64,000 bases of DNA from Calamus simplicifolius. Its lineage: Eukaryota; Streptophyta; Magnoliopsida; Arecales; Arecaceae. Positions 43,063 to 53,720 of the stretch are shown in pieces (positions within the stretch are counted from its first letter, which is position 1; the number at the start of each line of letters is the position of its first letter). The notes under the pieces were generated by a model. It worked only from the letters and a program-made list of their open reading frames with translations, did no database searches and was not told where the DNA came from. The translations under genes were made by a program, and so were the position numbers. The stretch covers positions 398,418 through 462,417 of the forward strand of contig UESW01004758.1 in the NCBI GenBank assembly GCA_900491605.1, in the 5' to 3' direction.

Positions 43063-45511
43063 CTAAGGGTTATTTGGGGCCGGGTCATCGTCTTCAGGAA
43101 CGTCATCTGGCTTCAGCCCTTCAATATCCTCCAGGTCGTAGAGTTCTTGGATTTTTTTCTTGCAGTCTTGGAAGCCAGCATTATAAGCAAACGCCGCCGA
43201 CTCGGCTAGCTCCTTATCAAAGGCTTTAGACTTTCTGAAATCCTCTACGGCCTCTGCAGTTCTTTTCTCCACCTCGAGGGCTCTCTGCTCGGACTCGACG
43301 GCCTCCCTCTTGGCCTCAGTCACCACCTCCTCCAAGTCGACAATCTTGGCATCGGATTGGCGGGCAGCCTCTTTAGCTGCGTCTATTTCAATGGAGGCAG
43401 AATCCAATCGAGTCTTCAAGATGCACATTTCTGATTCCACCACCTTCAGCCTCTCCTCGGCCATCCTTTGCTTTTCCTCGGCCGTCTAAGCGTTATCCAG
43501 CTCATTGGCTGCACGACGCTGGGCAACTTCCAGCGCGTACTCGGCCTTCTTGGCTCTCAGCTGGATGGTTTCTACTTCACCCTTTAGGGTATCCCGGGCA
43601 TCCTCCAAAGCCATTTCCACCTTTTTTGCCCTAACTTGGAGTGATAACATCTCCTCCCACGCCTGGTCGAGAGCAGTATCACTCAGGGTCCAAAGTTCCC
43701 TCATGGCGATCAGAGAGTTCAGTGCCTAAAGGGAATGTCAATATTAAAAAGCAAAATAAAACAAACGAAACAAAGAGGAAAAACGATAATGGAGCAGAGG
43801 CTCACCCATAGATGTGCCACAGATGCCTCGCGAAAGAAGGTGGCTCTCCCTTGATGCCGGAGAAACTCTTGCACCTCCACCACAGATGCTTCATCTAAGG
43901 CCCGCTCGGCCCAGCGGCTGTGGTTCGCCAACAGTGATTGGAAGGAAGGGTCGACGCCCCTCCTTTCCCTTGGCACGGGGTCCGCGGAGGCGGATTCTGC
44001 CTCTGACTCTGCTGCCTCCGGTCCCTTGACTGGTGGAGGCGCTTCGGTTGTTGCCCCTACGGGGCAGGATAGCTACGGGAGTTAGCCCTATTGCTGCAGG
44101 GACTTGCTCCGTCTCCACGGCTTCGGGCAGGGGTGACGGCGCTTTTGTGACCTGCTCAGGAGAAGGATCGAGCAGGATGACAGGAGGAGCTGGAACTGAA
44201 GATCTCCCTTCTATTTGGCTCCACCCGACTTCCTCGCCGTCCTCGGCCCTTACCATATCTATCTTGGCAGGCTCGTCGGCTTGGGTTCTGGCCGCCTCGC
44301 ACACGTGCGGGGATTCTACAATTTTGGCCCTTTTAGCATCGACCTCCCCAGCGTCGGCCCTTCTAGGGTCGCCCTTCTTCAAAGTCTTAGCGCGCAGGAG
44401 CTTCACAACTCTAGCCCCTCCAGCATCGACCCCTCCAGCATCGGCCCTCCCCACGTCGGCCCTCCCCGCTTCGGTCCTCCTTGGAATTTTAGCAACGGCC
44501 CTTCTCTCGGCAAGGGACTCATTCCCCGTGGCCTTCCTCTTCCTAATGGCCGCTTGCCTGAGCTCGCAAAGCGATGGCGCCATCCCTATAAAGGCGAAAG
44601 ATGAATTTTTTTATAAAAAAAGAAGGGGAAAAAAGAAAAAAGAAGGTGAGTAATCAAGTGCTCACCACTCGAAGGAATTAAGCTAGCGAGATGAAGGTTT
44701 TCATCGGCTAGAAGATTATTGCACCGAGGGACATCGGCAGCAGAAGCTGCCCGAATGCCATCCGATCTCTTGGAAGGATGGAGGAATCCCTATTGGCATC
44801 AATATTGGGTGTCCCCCAGCTTCCGTGCACCCCATCGATATCAGCAAAAAAGAATTTATCCTTCCATCCTTTGACGGAGGTGGGAAGGTACAACTTAAGA
44901 ATCCTATTGGACCTAGGGGTGAAGGACCACCAACCTGATTGCTTACGGAGGGTATAAAAGCTACGGAATAAGGAGATGCTGGCCTCTATGCCTTGCAGGT
45001 GACAGAGAACCAGAAAGCCAGCGATGGTTCGGATCAAGTTAGGAACTAGCTGGGAAGGTGTTAGAGAATATCGGTCTAGAAGATTGAGAATAAAAGGGTG
45101 GATAGGTAGTCGAAGTCCGGCCTTAAAGAAGGCTTCGTACAAGGCAACTCTTCCGGAACGGGAAGAGGTTACCCTATCATTAGGAGCAGGGTAGAACAAG
45201 CGAAGGTCTGACGGAAAGCTATACTTGGCTTTCAGATTTACTATGTCTTGAGCAGACATAGTGGAAGCAGTCCCTTCGGGGGACTCCTTGACGATGCTAG
45301 AAGGACCAGCAGCCGTCGGACGGCTCCGGGCGGAAATCCGTCCGCCGGTCAGATGACTCCCAGCTACGGGGCGACTGACCGGCCGCCGCTCCGGCAGAAA
45401 GTGATTAGAGGAGGGGGTAGACCACTGGCTTGGTAAGGAAGCGGAAGTTTAAGAAGGGGTGGGGGAACACCCCCAGGAATCGGAAATGGAGCAAGAAGGC
45501 GAGGAAGCCAT
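43063..45511 (-). pseudogene. Antisense extra gene (aORF) of second Tat-lineage element, three exons, damaged
   Basis: Same gene type as 7868-10296, on the opposite strand to its own gag. Exon 1 runs from an ATG at 45509-45511 (MASSPSCS, then an in-frame TAA about 20 codons on) to 44666, with the conserved domain (MSAQDIVNLKAKYSF, NDRVTSSRSGRVALYEAFFK, AGLRLPIHPFILNLLDRY). Proposed intron 1 is 44586-44665 (GTGAG...TATAG), 80 bp. Exon 2 (44585-43806) is Ala/Glu/Arg-rich. Proposed intron 2 is 43726-43805 (GTGAG...TTTAG), 80 bp. Exon 3 (43725-43063) is a coiled coil ending FRKSKAFDKELAESAAFAYN and an acidic proline tail. A TAA near 43485 interrupts exon 3. Its function is not known. Confidence 0.75.
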
Positions 45512-45654
45512 GGAGACTAACCTGGAAAACATGAGCTAGGATCGAAGGAGCACGAAGAGAGAATGAACACGGGAGACGAACGGACACTTGCGGACTCGAG
45601 AGGAAGCAGTAGCGTAAGAGAAGGGAGGATGGGAGGATAAGGTCGATTTTTCCT

Positions 45655-45661
45655 CTTATAA
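45655..45661 (-). promoter_or_regulatory. TATA-like box ahead of the antisense extra gene
   Basis: On the minus strand TTATAAG lies about 145 bp upstream of the ATG at 45511, mirroring TATAAAA at 7732 in the first element. It sits a few bases from the truncation junction at 45670. Confidence 0.45.
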
Positions 45662-45670
45662 CCCCATTTC

Positions 45671-45938
45671 AACTCGGCTGTAATCAAGGAAGATTATAGT
45701 ATGGACCCAAGTGAATCTTGGGAGTGGACGTAGGTGTTGGATACACCGAACCACTATAAAATCTTTGTGTTTGCCGTGTCTCCTTTATCTCTCTCTATCT
45801 CTATCTTGATTGTATTTTGTTCTTGCATCTGCATTCACTTTCACTCACACTAAGCAAACAAATATTTCAAAAGGTTTAAATTTTTTTTAAAGAACCCAAT
45901 TCACCCCCCCCCCTCTTGGGTTGTCATCTGGACCAACA
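45671..45938 (+). repeat. Truncated 5' LTR of Sirevirus-like element
   Basis: The last 268 bases of an LTR, aligning with 53480-53720 of the 3' LTR (CACTATAAAATCTTTGTGTTTGCCG shared in two pieces) and ending CTGGACCAACA. About 1.1 kb of U3/R is missing on the left, where the antisense-gene promoter region of the gypsy element abuts. Confidence 0.88.
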
Positions 45939-45940
45939 AT

Positions 45941-45952
45941 TGGTATCAGAGC
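45941..45952 (+). other. Primer-binding site (initiator Met tRNA type)
   Basis: TGGTATCAGAGC follows the LTR end after two bases, as in the element at the left edge. Confidence 0.93.
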
Positions 45953-45999
45953 TAGTGCTCATTAGATTTTGATCACACGATCAAGAGCTAAAGATCCAA

Positions 46000-46980
46000 A
46001 TGGCAGCTCAAGTTGGATCATTTGTTGAAGGTCATTCTACGAATAGACCTCCACTGTTTAATGGTTCAAATTATTCATATTGGAAAGCTAGAATGAGGAT
46101 ATTCATTCAAGCTTCTGACTATGAACTATGGGTGTTATAATTAATGGACCTAGTACACCCACACATGTTATTGATGGCACTATTGTTCCTAAGCCCGAAA
46201 GGGACTGGAATGATAATGATAGGAAGATGGCACAGCTTAACGCTAAAGCCATGAATGTTTTATATTGCTCTTTAGATGCAAATGAATTTAATAGAATCTC
46301 CACATGTAATTCCACAAAGGAGATTTGGGATAGATTAGAGGTTACCCATGAGGGTACCAACCAAGTAAAAGAATATTCTTTCGAAGAAGAAGAACAAAAG
46401 AAAGTCGCAAATGTATGTTTTATGACGGACGACAATGATGAGGTAAGTTCCGATAACCCTTGCGATGAGTTTGCATTTGATGAATTATTTGATGCTTTTA
46501 ATGAACTTGTCGGCGATTTCATTTTGAAAAAGAAATACAAGTTTTGAAAAATGAAAATTCAACTCATTAAAGAAAAGGAAGATCTTAATAATGAAGTTAA
46601 GAAACTTAAATCTGAAAATGAAATTTTGGTAAAAGAAAAAGAATTAATTTCCAATGAAAATGATAAACTAAGGAAAGAGGTTGAAAAATATAAGAACATA
46701 GTTGATAAATTTACCTTAAGCTCAACTAAACTTAATATGTTATTAAAATCAAAAGCAGTTTTTGATAAAGCTGGATTAGGATATAATCCACTTAAAAAGC
46801 AAAAATCATTGAAAAATATTTTTGTACATGCTGAAATAATTTTACTTGTTTTAAATGTGGAACAAAAAGGACATAAATCTTATGTGTAAATCTCAATAAA
46901 AAAAAAAAAGATGATTGGGTTCCCAAAGGAACAATTTTAATGCTCTAACCATGAAGGACCCAAGAAGGCTTGGGTACCTA
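46000..46980 (+). pseudogene. gag: Broken, internally deleted gag
   Basis: The ATG at 46000 opens a frame with AAQVGSFVEGHSTNRPPLFNG that fails near 46130. A second frame carries NGPSTPTHVIDG and DRLEVTHEGTNQVKE, then jumps to SFEEEEQKK. Compared with the copy at 556-2132, about 130 codons (the rest of the capsid domain and first zinc knuckle) are missing at that join, near 46373. Later parts include the coiled-coil Lys/Glu stretch (46551-46860) and a damaged second zinc knuckle at about 46845-46885. Confidence 0.83.
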
Positions 46981-46994
46981 AAATTAAGACATGA

Positions 46995-49900
46995 ATGTTT
47001 GCAGGAGTGTCTTGCAGCCATCAGACTGAAAAGAAAATGGTACTGGATAGTGGTTGCTCAAGACACATGACGGGTGACAAAGATCAATTCATCACCCTTG
47101 AATCAAAAAGAGGTGGAGTAGTTACTTTTGGTGATAATGGTCAAGGCCATATCATGGGTATTGGTAAGATTCAAATTACTCCATCTACTCATATTGATAA
47201 TGTTTTATATGTTGATGGACTTAAACATAATCTAATAAGTATTAGCCAACTGTGTGACAAAGGTTTCAAAGTTCCTTTGAAGCTTCTGTTTGCACTGTTA
47301 CTAATCCCATTGATAATAGCATTATTCTTGTTGGTAAACGCTATGGCAATGTGTACTTAATTGATTTGAGTAATTTATCTCCAAGTAATCATTGCTTAGT
47401 TGCTAATAATGCTAAATGAATGAGATTGGTTGGCTATGGCATCGTAGATTAGGTCATGCAAGCACACACCTAATTTCAAATTATTAAAATGGATTTAGTT
47501 AAAGGTATTCCTAGCTAAATTTTGAAATAATCGAAATATGTGATGCATGTCAATTTGGAAAACAAACAAGAACTTCTTTCAAATCTAAGAATGTTGTTTC
47601 AACTACTAGGCCACTAGAGCTACTACACATGGACCTTTTTGGACCTACTAGAACCACAAGTCTAGGAGGAAAGAAATATGGTCTAGTGATAGTAGATGAT
47701 TACTCTAGATTCACTTGGGTAATGTTTTTGGCTCACAAAGATGAGACTTTCTCAATATTCATGAAATTTTAAGAAAGTCACAAATGAGAAAAACACTACC
47801 ATAGTGTCTATTAGAAGTGATCATGGAACTGAATTTGAAAATCACTTATTTGAAAAATTCTGTTTGAAAAAGGCATACATCATAACTTTTCTGCACCTAG
47901 AACACCACAACAAAATGGAGTTGTAGAAAGGAAGAATAGGACTTTAGAAGACATGGCCCGTACCATGCTATGTGAAAGCCAACTTCCAAAATATTTTTGG
48001 GCGGAAGCTATAAACACAGCATGTTACATTCTAAATAGAGCCCTAATTAGACCTATCCTTAAGAAAACTCCCTATGAACTTATGGATCAATAGGAAACCA
48101 AATTTAAGTTATTTTCATGCATTTGGTTGTAAATGTTTTATTCATAACAATGGTAAGGATAATCTTGGGAAGTTTGATGCAAAGTCTGATGAAGGTATCT
48201 TCCTAGGATATTCTACATCTAGCAAAGCATATAGAGTATTTAATAAGAAGCTTAGTTGTAGAAGAATCCATTCATATAGTGTTTGATGAGTCTTTAGCAT
48301 CAAGTTCAGATAAATTGATGATGAGGAAGATACATCTTTGAAAAGAGATATTGAAAAATTAAATGTATCTTCAGATCAAGAACCTGAAGTTAAGGATGAT
48401 GACTCACCTAAGGATGATGGTATTGATACTGTCAAATGATCAAGATCTACCTAGAGATTGGAGATATGCTTATGGTCATCCTAAGGACCTAATCATAGGT
48501 GATCCATCTCAAGGTGTAAGGACTAGATCATCAATGAGAGATATCAATAATCATCTTGCATTTGTATCTCATATAGAACCTAAAACTATAGAGGAAGCTG
48601 AAAAAGATAGTTATTGGATGTTAGCAATGCAGGAAGAGTTAAACCAATTCACTAGAAATCAAGTTGGACCCTAGTTGAAAGACCTAAAAATCACCCTATA
48701 ATAGGATCTAAATGGGTATTTAGAAATAAATTAGATGAAAATGGCATAGTAATTAGAAACAAAGCTAGATTAGTTGCAAAAGGATATAATCAAGAAGAAG
48801 GTATAGATTTTGATGAAACTTTTGCACCTGTTGCTAGATTAGAAGCCATTAGGCTACTACTTGCATTTGCATGTCATATGAATTTCAACTTATTTCAAAT
48901 GGATGTTAAAAGTGCATTTCTAAATGGTTTTATAAATGAGGAAGTTTATGTTGAACAACCTCCTGGTTTTGAAGATCATGAATTTCCAAACCACGTCTTC
49001 AAACTACACAAAGCACTTTATGGTTTAAAGCAAGCACCTAGAGCTTGGTATGATAGATTAAGTAAATTTTTAATTGAAAATGACTTTTCTAGAGGAAATG
49101 TTGATAAAACCTTTTTTGAAAAGAAAAGAAAAGGATTTATTAATCGTTCAAATTTATGTTGATGACATTATATTTGGTGCTACTAACAATCTCTTTGTCA
49201 AGAATTTGCTAAGCTAATGCAGGGAGAATTCGAGATGAGCATGATGGGAGAACTAAACTTCTTCCTTGGACTTCAAATCAAACAAGAGAAAGCGGGAATT
49301 TTCATTAACCAAACAAAGTACACAAAGAAATACTCAAGAAATTTGGTATGGAATCTGCTAAACCTCTTGGTACGCCAATGAGTCCCTCATGCAAGCTGGA
49401 CAAGGATGAAGAAGGTAAGAAAGTAGATCAGAAGCATTACAGAGGTATGATTGGATCACTTCTTTACTTAACTGCAAGTAGGCCAGATATCATGTTTTCT
49501 GTCTGCTTATGTGCAAGATATCAATCTAATCCTAAGGAATCACATTTACTTGCTGTTAAAAGAATCTTAGATACTTAAATGGAACTAAAAATGTAGGATT
49601 ATGGTATTCTAGAGACTCAACCTTAAAATTGATTGCTTATTCTGATTCTGACTATGCTGGTTGTAAATTAGATAGAAAGAGTACAAGTGGGGTATGCCAA
49701 CTTTTAGGAAGTAACTTAATCTCTTGGTTTAGCAAGAAGCAAAATTCGGTTGCATTATCCACTGCTGAGGCAGAGTATGTTGCAGCTGGAAGTTGCTGTG
49801 CTCAAATCCTTTGGATTAAGCGACAACTTGAAGATTATGGTATCACACTTGATAAAATACCTATTAAATGTGATAATACTAGTGCTATCAATCTAACTAA

Positions 49901-50035
49901 AAATCCAATTCAACATTCAAGAACTAAACACATTGAAATTAGACATCACTTTATTAGAGAACATGTAACTAACAAAGATGTTGTCTTGAATATGTTAATA
50001 CTAATGATCAATTAGCTGATATTTTACCAAACCTT
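46995..50035 (+). pseudogene. pol: Broken copia pol: protease, integrase, RT, RNase H
   Basis: Protease D-S-G at 47046-47054 within LDSGCSRHMTGD. Pre-integrase around 47420-47560. Integrase core from about 47615 with MDLFGP, VDDYSRFTW, SDHGTEFE (about 47820) and PQQNGVVERKNR (about 47905-47940), giving the D,D,E residues. RT from about 48590 with [45 protein letters not shown] and YVDD at 49155-49166. RNase H at 49629-50035 with AYSDSDYAGC, STAEAEYVA, CDNTSAI and HSRTKHIEI. At least seven frameshifts or stops occur (near 47360, 47770, 48090, 48290, 48670, 49150, 49575), so no polyprotein can be made. Confidence 0.9.
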
Positions 50036-50577
50036 TGAGTGAGGAGAGATTTTGTTATCTTAGAGGAGAATTAGGAGTTTGTGATCCTTTAAATAATTTT
50101 CTGAAACTCTTAAGGACAACAACTATCTAGACTTCATAATTTCTTGAAAATCCTCTATTCAATAAGGAAATTTATCTAGAAATTTGATTCATTGTTTCCC
50201 CAATTGTTAAGGAACACTTATCTAGAGTTTGATGATTAATTTGATCAGTTTCAGATCCTTGAAATTGATTTTTTTCTCTGAAACTATTGAGTCGACACCA
50301 GTTTGTGGAGTCGACACCTTCATTTTGATGTTCTGTCTGGGCAATTAGAGCCGACTCTGGCTTCTGTAGAGCCGACTCTAATTCGGGCGCTGACAGATTC
50401 TCTGGTTCGGAGCCGACACCTCGTTTTCGGGAGTCGACTCTAAGTGGAACTAGGTCAAAATAAAAAGGGCGGAGTCGACCCCAAACGATTTCTATCGTCT
50501 CCTAAAACCTTCCAAGTTCCAAACTTTCCAAACCCTCCAAATCCTCAAAACCTTGATTACTCATTCCAATCGAATCA
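50036..50577 (+). other. Post-pol spacer with palindromic motif array
   Basis: No gene visible. 50288-50475 carries about six copies of GAGTCGACACC, GAGCCGACTCTGG and GGAGTCGACTCTAAG, the same motif type as in the LTRs, directly upstream of the extra ORF. Confidence 0.7.
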
Positions 50578-51301
50578 ATGGCTCCCAAAAGGCGTGCTAT
50601 CATTGGTGGTTCGACTGTTCCGACGAAGCGCCGTTCAAATCGGAGGCAACCTTCGTCATCTTCTTCATCTGCCACTCAAGATGACTCCCCCCTCACCATC
50701 TTCTCCAAAGTCGACCAATTAGCTGGTAAGGCCATTACAACCGGAAGAAAAGTAATTTTTTCTTTATTCGGAGGGCTTTGCTATTGGGCGATTTTGAAAG
50801 AAATGGGATGGGAGAAGGTCTGCTCTTTGGATATCCCTACTTACCCTGCCCTAGTGAGAGAGTTTTATAATGATTTAAGTAGAGGAGAGGGAGGTTTAGT
50901 AGTGTTGTAAGAGGAACAAAGTGTAATCACAGCCGAATCCTTGGAAATTTATTGGAAATGCCTACTGTTGGACTTATTGAATATCATCATGAAGATAGAG
51001 GAGGTGCACTATCAAGGATGTTAGGGAGAGAAGTCTGAGTTTGAGGAAATCTTGCAAATCAACTTAATTGGAACTCAGATTACTTCACAATATCTGTGGA
51101 AGAATTTTATTTCCTAAAATCGGAAGGTTTGAGTATGTCTCGGAGCGAGACATTTTATTGATGGACTGCATACTCACTGGTAGACCTGTTAAATCTTGCT
51201 GGATGATGATAGGCTATATGGCGAGGCAGCTACTAAGAAAGATCTACATTGCCATATGGTATGGTTTTAACATTGTTTTAGAAGCCAAGGTGTACTTATA
51301 A
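50578..51301 (+). pseudogene. Post-pol extra ORF of Sirevirus-like element ('putative plant transposon protein' type)
   Basis: Starts MAPKRRAIIGGSTVPTKRRS, a basic N-terminus followed by a serine run. It continues with LCYWAILKEMGWEKV and YPALVREFYNDLS, then after a stop at 50908 and two frame changes, LLHNICGRILFPKIGRFEYV, SERDILLMDCIL and MMIGYMAR (51068-51301). The order and motifs (LVREFY..L..., R.LFP..GR...VSERD...M..I) agree with the Transposase_32-type 'putative plant transposon protein' domain found in Sirevirus-type and some gypsy elements. Its role is unknown; some Sirevirus extra ORFs have been called env-like, but no signal peptide or membrane segment is evident here. Confidence 0.72.
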
Positions 51302-52083
51302 TGGACAATGAGCCACTAAGAAATTAAGGCATACAGATTATTATAGTGTCTCTACTATTCACCGATGGGCTTCAGAAAAGAAATGGGGATAAAAGAGGAC
51401 AGAGAAAGAGCTGAGAGCTGAGAGGCCAGAGGAGGAGACCATCTTGAGCTGGACCATCTGCTGGACCTTCAGAAGCTGGACCGAGCACTCTCCTCCACAT
51501 CAGTCAGCATGGCATCTGGAAGATTTTCTGAGGAGCAATTGGTCAGCTCAGAGCTTTACTTGCTGAGTATGACAGTCAAGAGAGATTAATCAATTAATTC
51601 AATTCAATTCAAGACTTGACATGATTTCTTTTCATTAGCAATTCTGTCGAATCCTTTAGCACTGATCTTCATAAAATTTTTGAAAGGATGGAAGGCATTG
51701 CTGACGGTTCTGGAACTTATCTTCATGCTACAAGTCAACTAAGAAAGATATTGACCTTGCCGTCTCTCAATTGAAGCTTGTCTTGAAAGTTTTAAGAAAC
51801 CAAAAAGATGATGTTATGGAAATGATTGGACATTTAAAGAAAATTGTACAAGCATATTTGATTTTGATATATCCTTTGTATCTTAGGATTTCTTTCTTTC
51901 TTAGCATGTATCTAGGATTTATACTAAATCTTTTGGAATGTACTTGAATAACATGTAATGTTTCTTACTTTGAATGAATTACACTTTTCAAATTTGTCTA
52001 TGATTGAATGTTGAATCCCTATGTTTATTGAACCAACATTCTCTAATAACATTCTTTATCTAAACTCACCTTATTGTTGATAA
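51302..52083 (+). other. Non-coding 3' region of Sirevirus-like element
   Basis: May hold decayed continuation of the extra ORF (51400-51880), but no clear frame. Confidence 0.45.
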
Positions 52084-52363
52084 CAAAAAAGGGGGAGAGA
52101 TGGTTGTATAGAGAAAGCAAAAAGAAAGACTTGAAATTTTGAAAAAATTCAGTATAGGGGGAGCTATTCAATGCAGGGGGAGCTTAATAATTTTCTATAA
52201 TAGTTAAATCATTTAATTGATGTTTTTCATTTTTATTCATTTTGAATATTGGCATCAAATTCTCATTACAAAGTCTTAAGCTTTAAAATGTCTATAATTC
52301 AATTCAAATGAATTTTTTAATGCATATACTCAAAGTTTTTGTCATCATCAAAAAGGGGGAGAT
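52084..52363 (+). other. Cluster of polypurine tracts ahead of the 3' LTR
   Basis: AAAAAAGGGGGAGAGA at about 52085, AGGGGGAGC at 52156 and 52175, and AAAAAGGGGGAGATT at 52350-52363 abutting the LTR. The last is in the position of the plus-strand primer; the upstream copies match the multiple polypurine tracts described for Sireviruses. Confidence 0.83.
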
Positions 52364-53720
52364 TGTTGACCCAATTGAGGATTTTGATGATTAACAAAAC
52401 TATTTGAGTATAACATTTGAAGTTCTAATGATTTTGATTAAGTTTTTCAGATTATAAGTCTATTGAATGATCAAAATCAAGAGTTAAATCAAGTTCTGGT
52501 TCGAATCTAATGTCAAGGTAAGATTGCAGACATTAGAGTCGACACATGGAATCACAGAGCCGACTCCGGGCACGGACTTAGAGTCGACTCCGGACTGTTA
52601 GAGCCGACTCTATCAGAAAAAACAGAACGTTGATTTTTCAGGCCACGACTTAGAGTCGACTCCGGGACTGTTAGAGTCGACTCCAGAAGAATTTTTGTCG
52701 ACCCCAGAAAAGTCAGAGACGACTCCAGATCGGATTAAATGTTTCGAGTTAGAGCCGACTCCAGAAAAGTTAGAGCGACTCCAGACCCACCTGGAACGAA
52801 AAATCAAATTGCCAGATCAGCTCTAACGGTAATATTTCTATTTTACTTATTTCTAACGGATATATTTTGCAAGGTACACTCCAACGGATAGTTTTCTTCC
52901 AAAAATGGTTGAAAGAAATCTATAAAAAGGGAAGACTATCATTCAAAAAAAGAAGAAAAAAAAAAGAAGAAAAGAAATAGAGAAATCCCAATTCAAAAAT
53001 CCAAAAAAGAGAGAGCCTGAATCTCAAGATTCTAGCTCAAATCCACTCCACTCCAAAAAGCTCAAGAGGAATCCAAGGCATTCAAATCAAAGTTTTTTGG
53101 ATTTCTCAAAAGAAAGAGGAAGTTTCTTGCTTTTCAATCTTCTCAACTGCTTCAACTGTGAAGAATCGGAGCTGAGGCTTGATTCAATCTCAAGGAGAAG
53201 AAGAAAAGAAGAAAAGAAGAAAAGCTCAAAAGCCAACCAACTACAAATCAGGCTTTTCTAAACCTTGTTCATTATTGATTATTTGCTCATTGAAGGAGCT
53301 GTTACTTGAAAAAAATATTTTTTTTTGTGCTAGTTCAATCTGGGGGATTGATTAGTGGAGGTAGTTACCTCGGTGCAAGCATTAGCTTGTGTTAGGGTTT
53401 TGTGCTGGTGAGCCTTGAAAACCAGCTGGGTTCGTTGTGCACCCGGGAAAACAACAAGTTTGAGTTGTGAGCTTGCAAAACAACTCTGCTGTAATCAGGA
53501 TTATAGTGTGGACCCAAGAGGTCTTGGGAGTGGACGTAGGTGTAGGTACACCGAACCACTATAAAATCTTTGTGTTTGCCGTGATTTCTCTATCTCTATC
53601 TCTATCTTATTTTGTATTTTGTTTTGAATCTTTTTTTTCCGCTGCTATTTCAAAAGGTTTAAATTTTTTTTAAAGAACCCAATTCACCCCCCCCCTCTTG
53701 GGTTGTCATCTGGGCCAACA
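52364..53720 (+). repeat. 3' LTR of Sirevirus-like element
   Basis: 1357 bp from TGTTGACCCAATTGAGG to TGGGCCAACA. Contains the palindromic motif array (52530-52800), a TATA-like TCTATAAAAAGG at 52919-52930 and a purine-rich leader after it, the R/U5 block with ACTATAAAATC, and a C-run at 53686-53695. It aligns with the LTR at 2193-3591 in reverse. Confidence 0.93.
52530..52800 (+). repeat. Palindromic GAGTCGACTC motif array in the 3' LTR
   Basis: About nine copies, including two of TTAGAGTCGACTCC (52570, 52649 regions), several AGAGCCGACTC, and GAGACGACTCC, at 15-40 bp spacing in the U3 upstream of the TATA-like box. Confidence 0.85.

Larger units (their letters stand above)
38900..45670 (+). 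mobile_element. Second Tat-lineage gypsy element, pol-deleted derivative, 3' end lost
   Basis: Plus-strand order: 5' LTR (38900-39994), primer site, gag (40086-41641), a remnant of the integrase C-terminus (41645-41775), a 1-kb minisatellite, an antisense extra gene (43063-45511, minus strand) with its TATA-like box, and an abrupt end near 45670 against the truncated LTR of the Sirevirus-like element. Protease, RT, RNase H and the integrase core are gone. Gag and extra-gene similarity to the element at 5947-16026 places it in the same lineage, but LTR sequences and minisatellites differ, so it is another family. It inserted into R1 copy C. Confidence 0.87.
45671..53720 (+). mobile_element. 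Sirevirus-like Ty1/copia retrotransposon, 5' LTR truncated
   Basis: Order: 5' LTR remnant (45671-45938), methionine-tRNA primer site, gag (46000-46980), pol as protease-integrase-RT-RNase H (46995-50035), extra ORF (50578-51301), repeated polypurine tracts (52084-52363) and full 3' LTR (52364-53720). Integrase before RT is the Ty1/copia order. A post-pol ORF and multiple AAAAGGGGGAG tracts are described features of Sireviruses. Numerous frameshifts make it inactive. It lies within a hAT transposase gene, the 3' part of which follows at 53721. The matching left flank is missing, so the left end has been lost by deletion. Confidence 0.92.

Noticed and set aside
50444..50722. A 92-codon frame overlapping the post-pol ORF
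   Set aside because: It is a different frame from the MAPKRR start that continues into the YPALVREFY motif.
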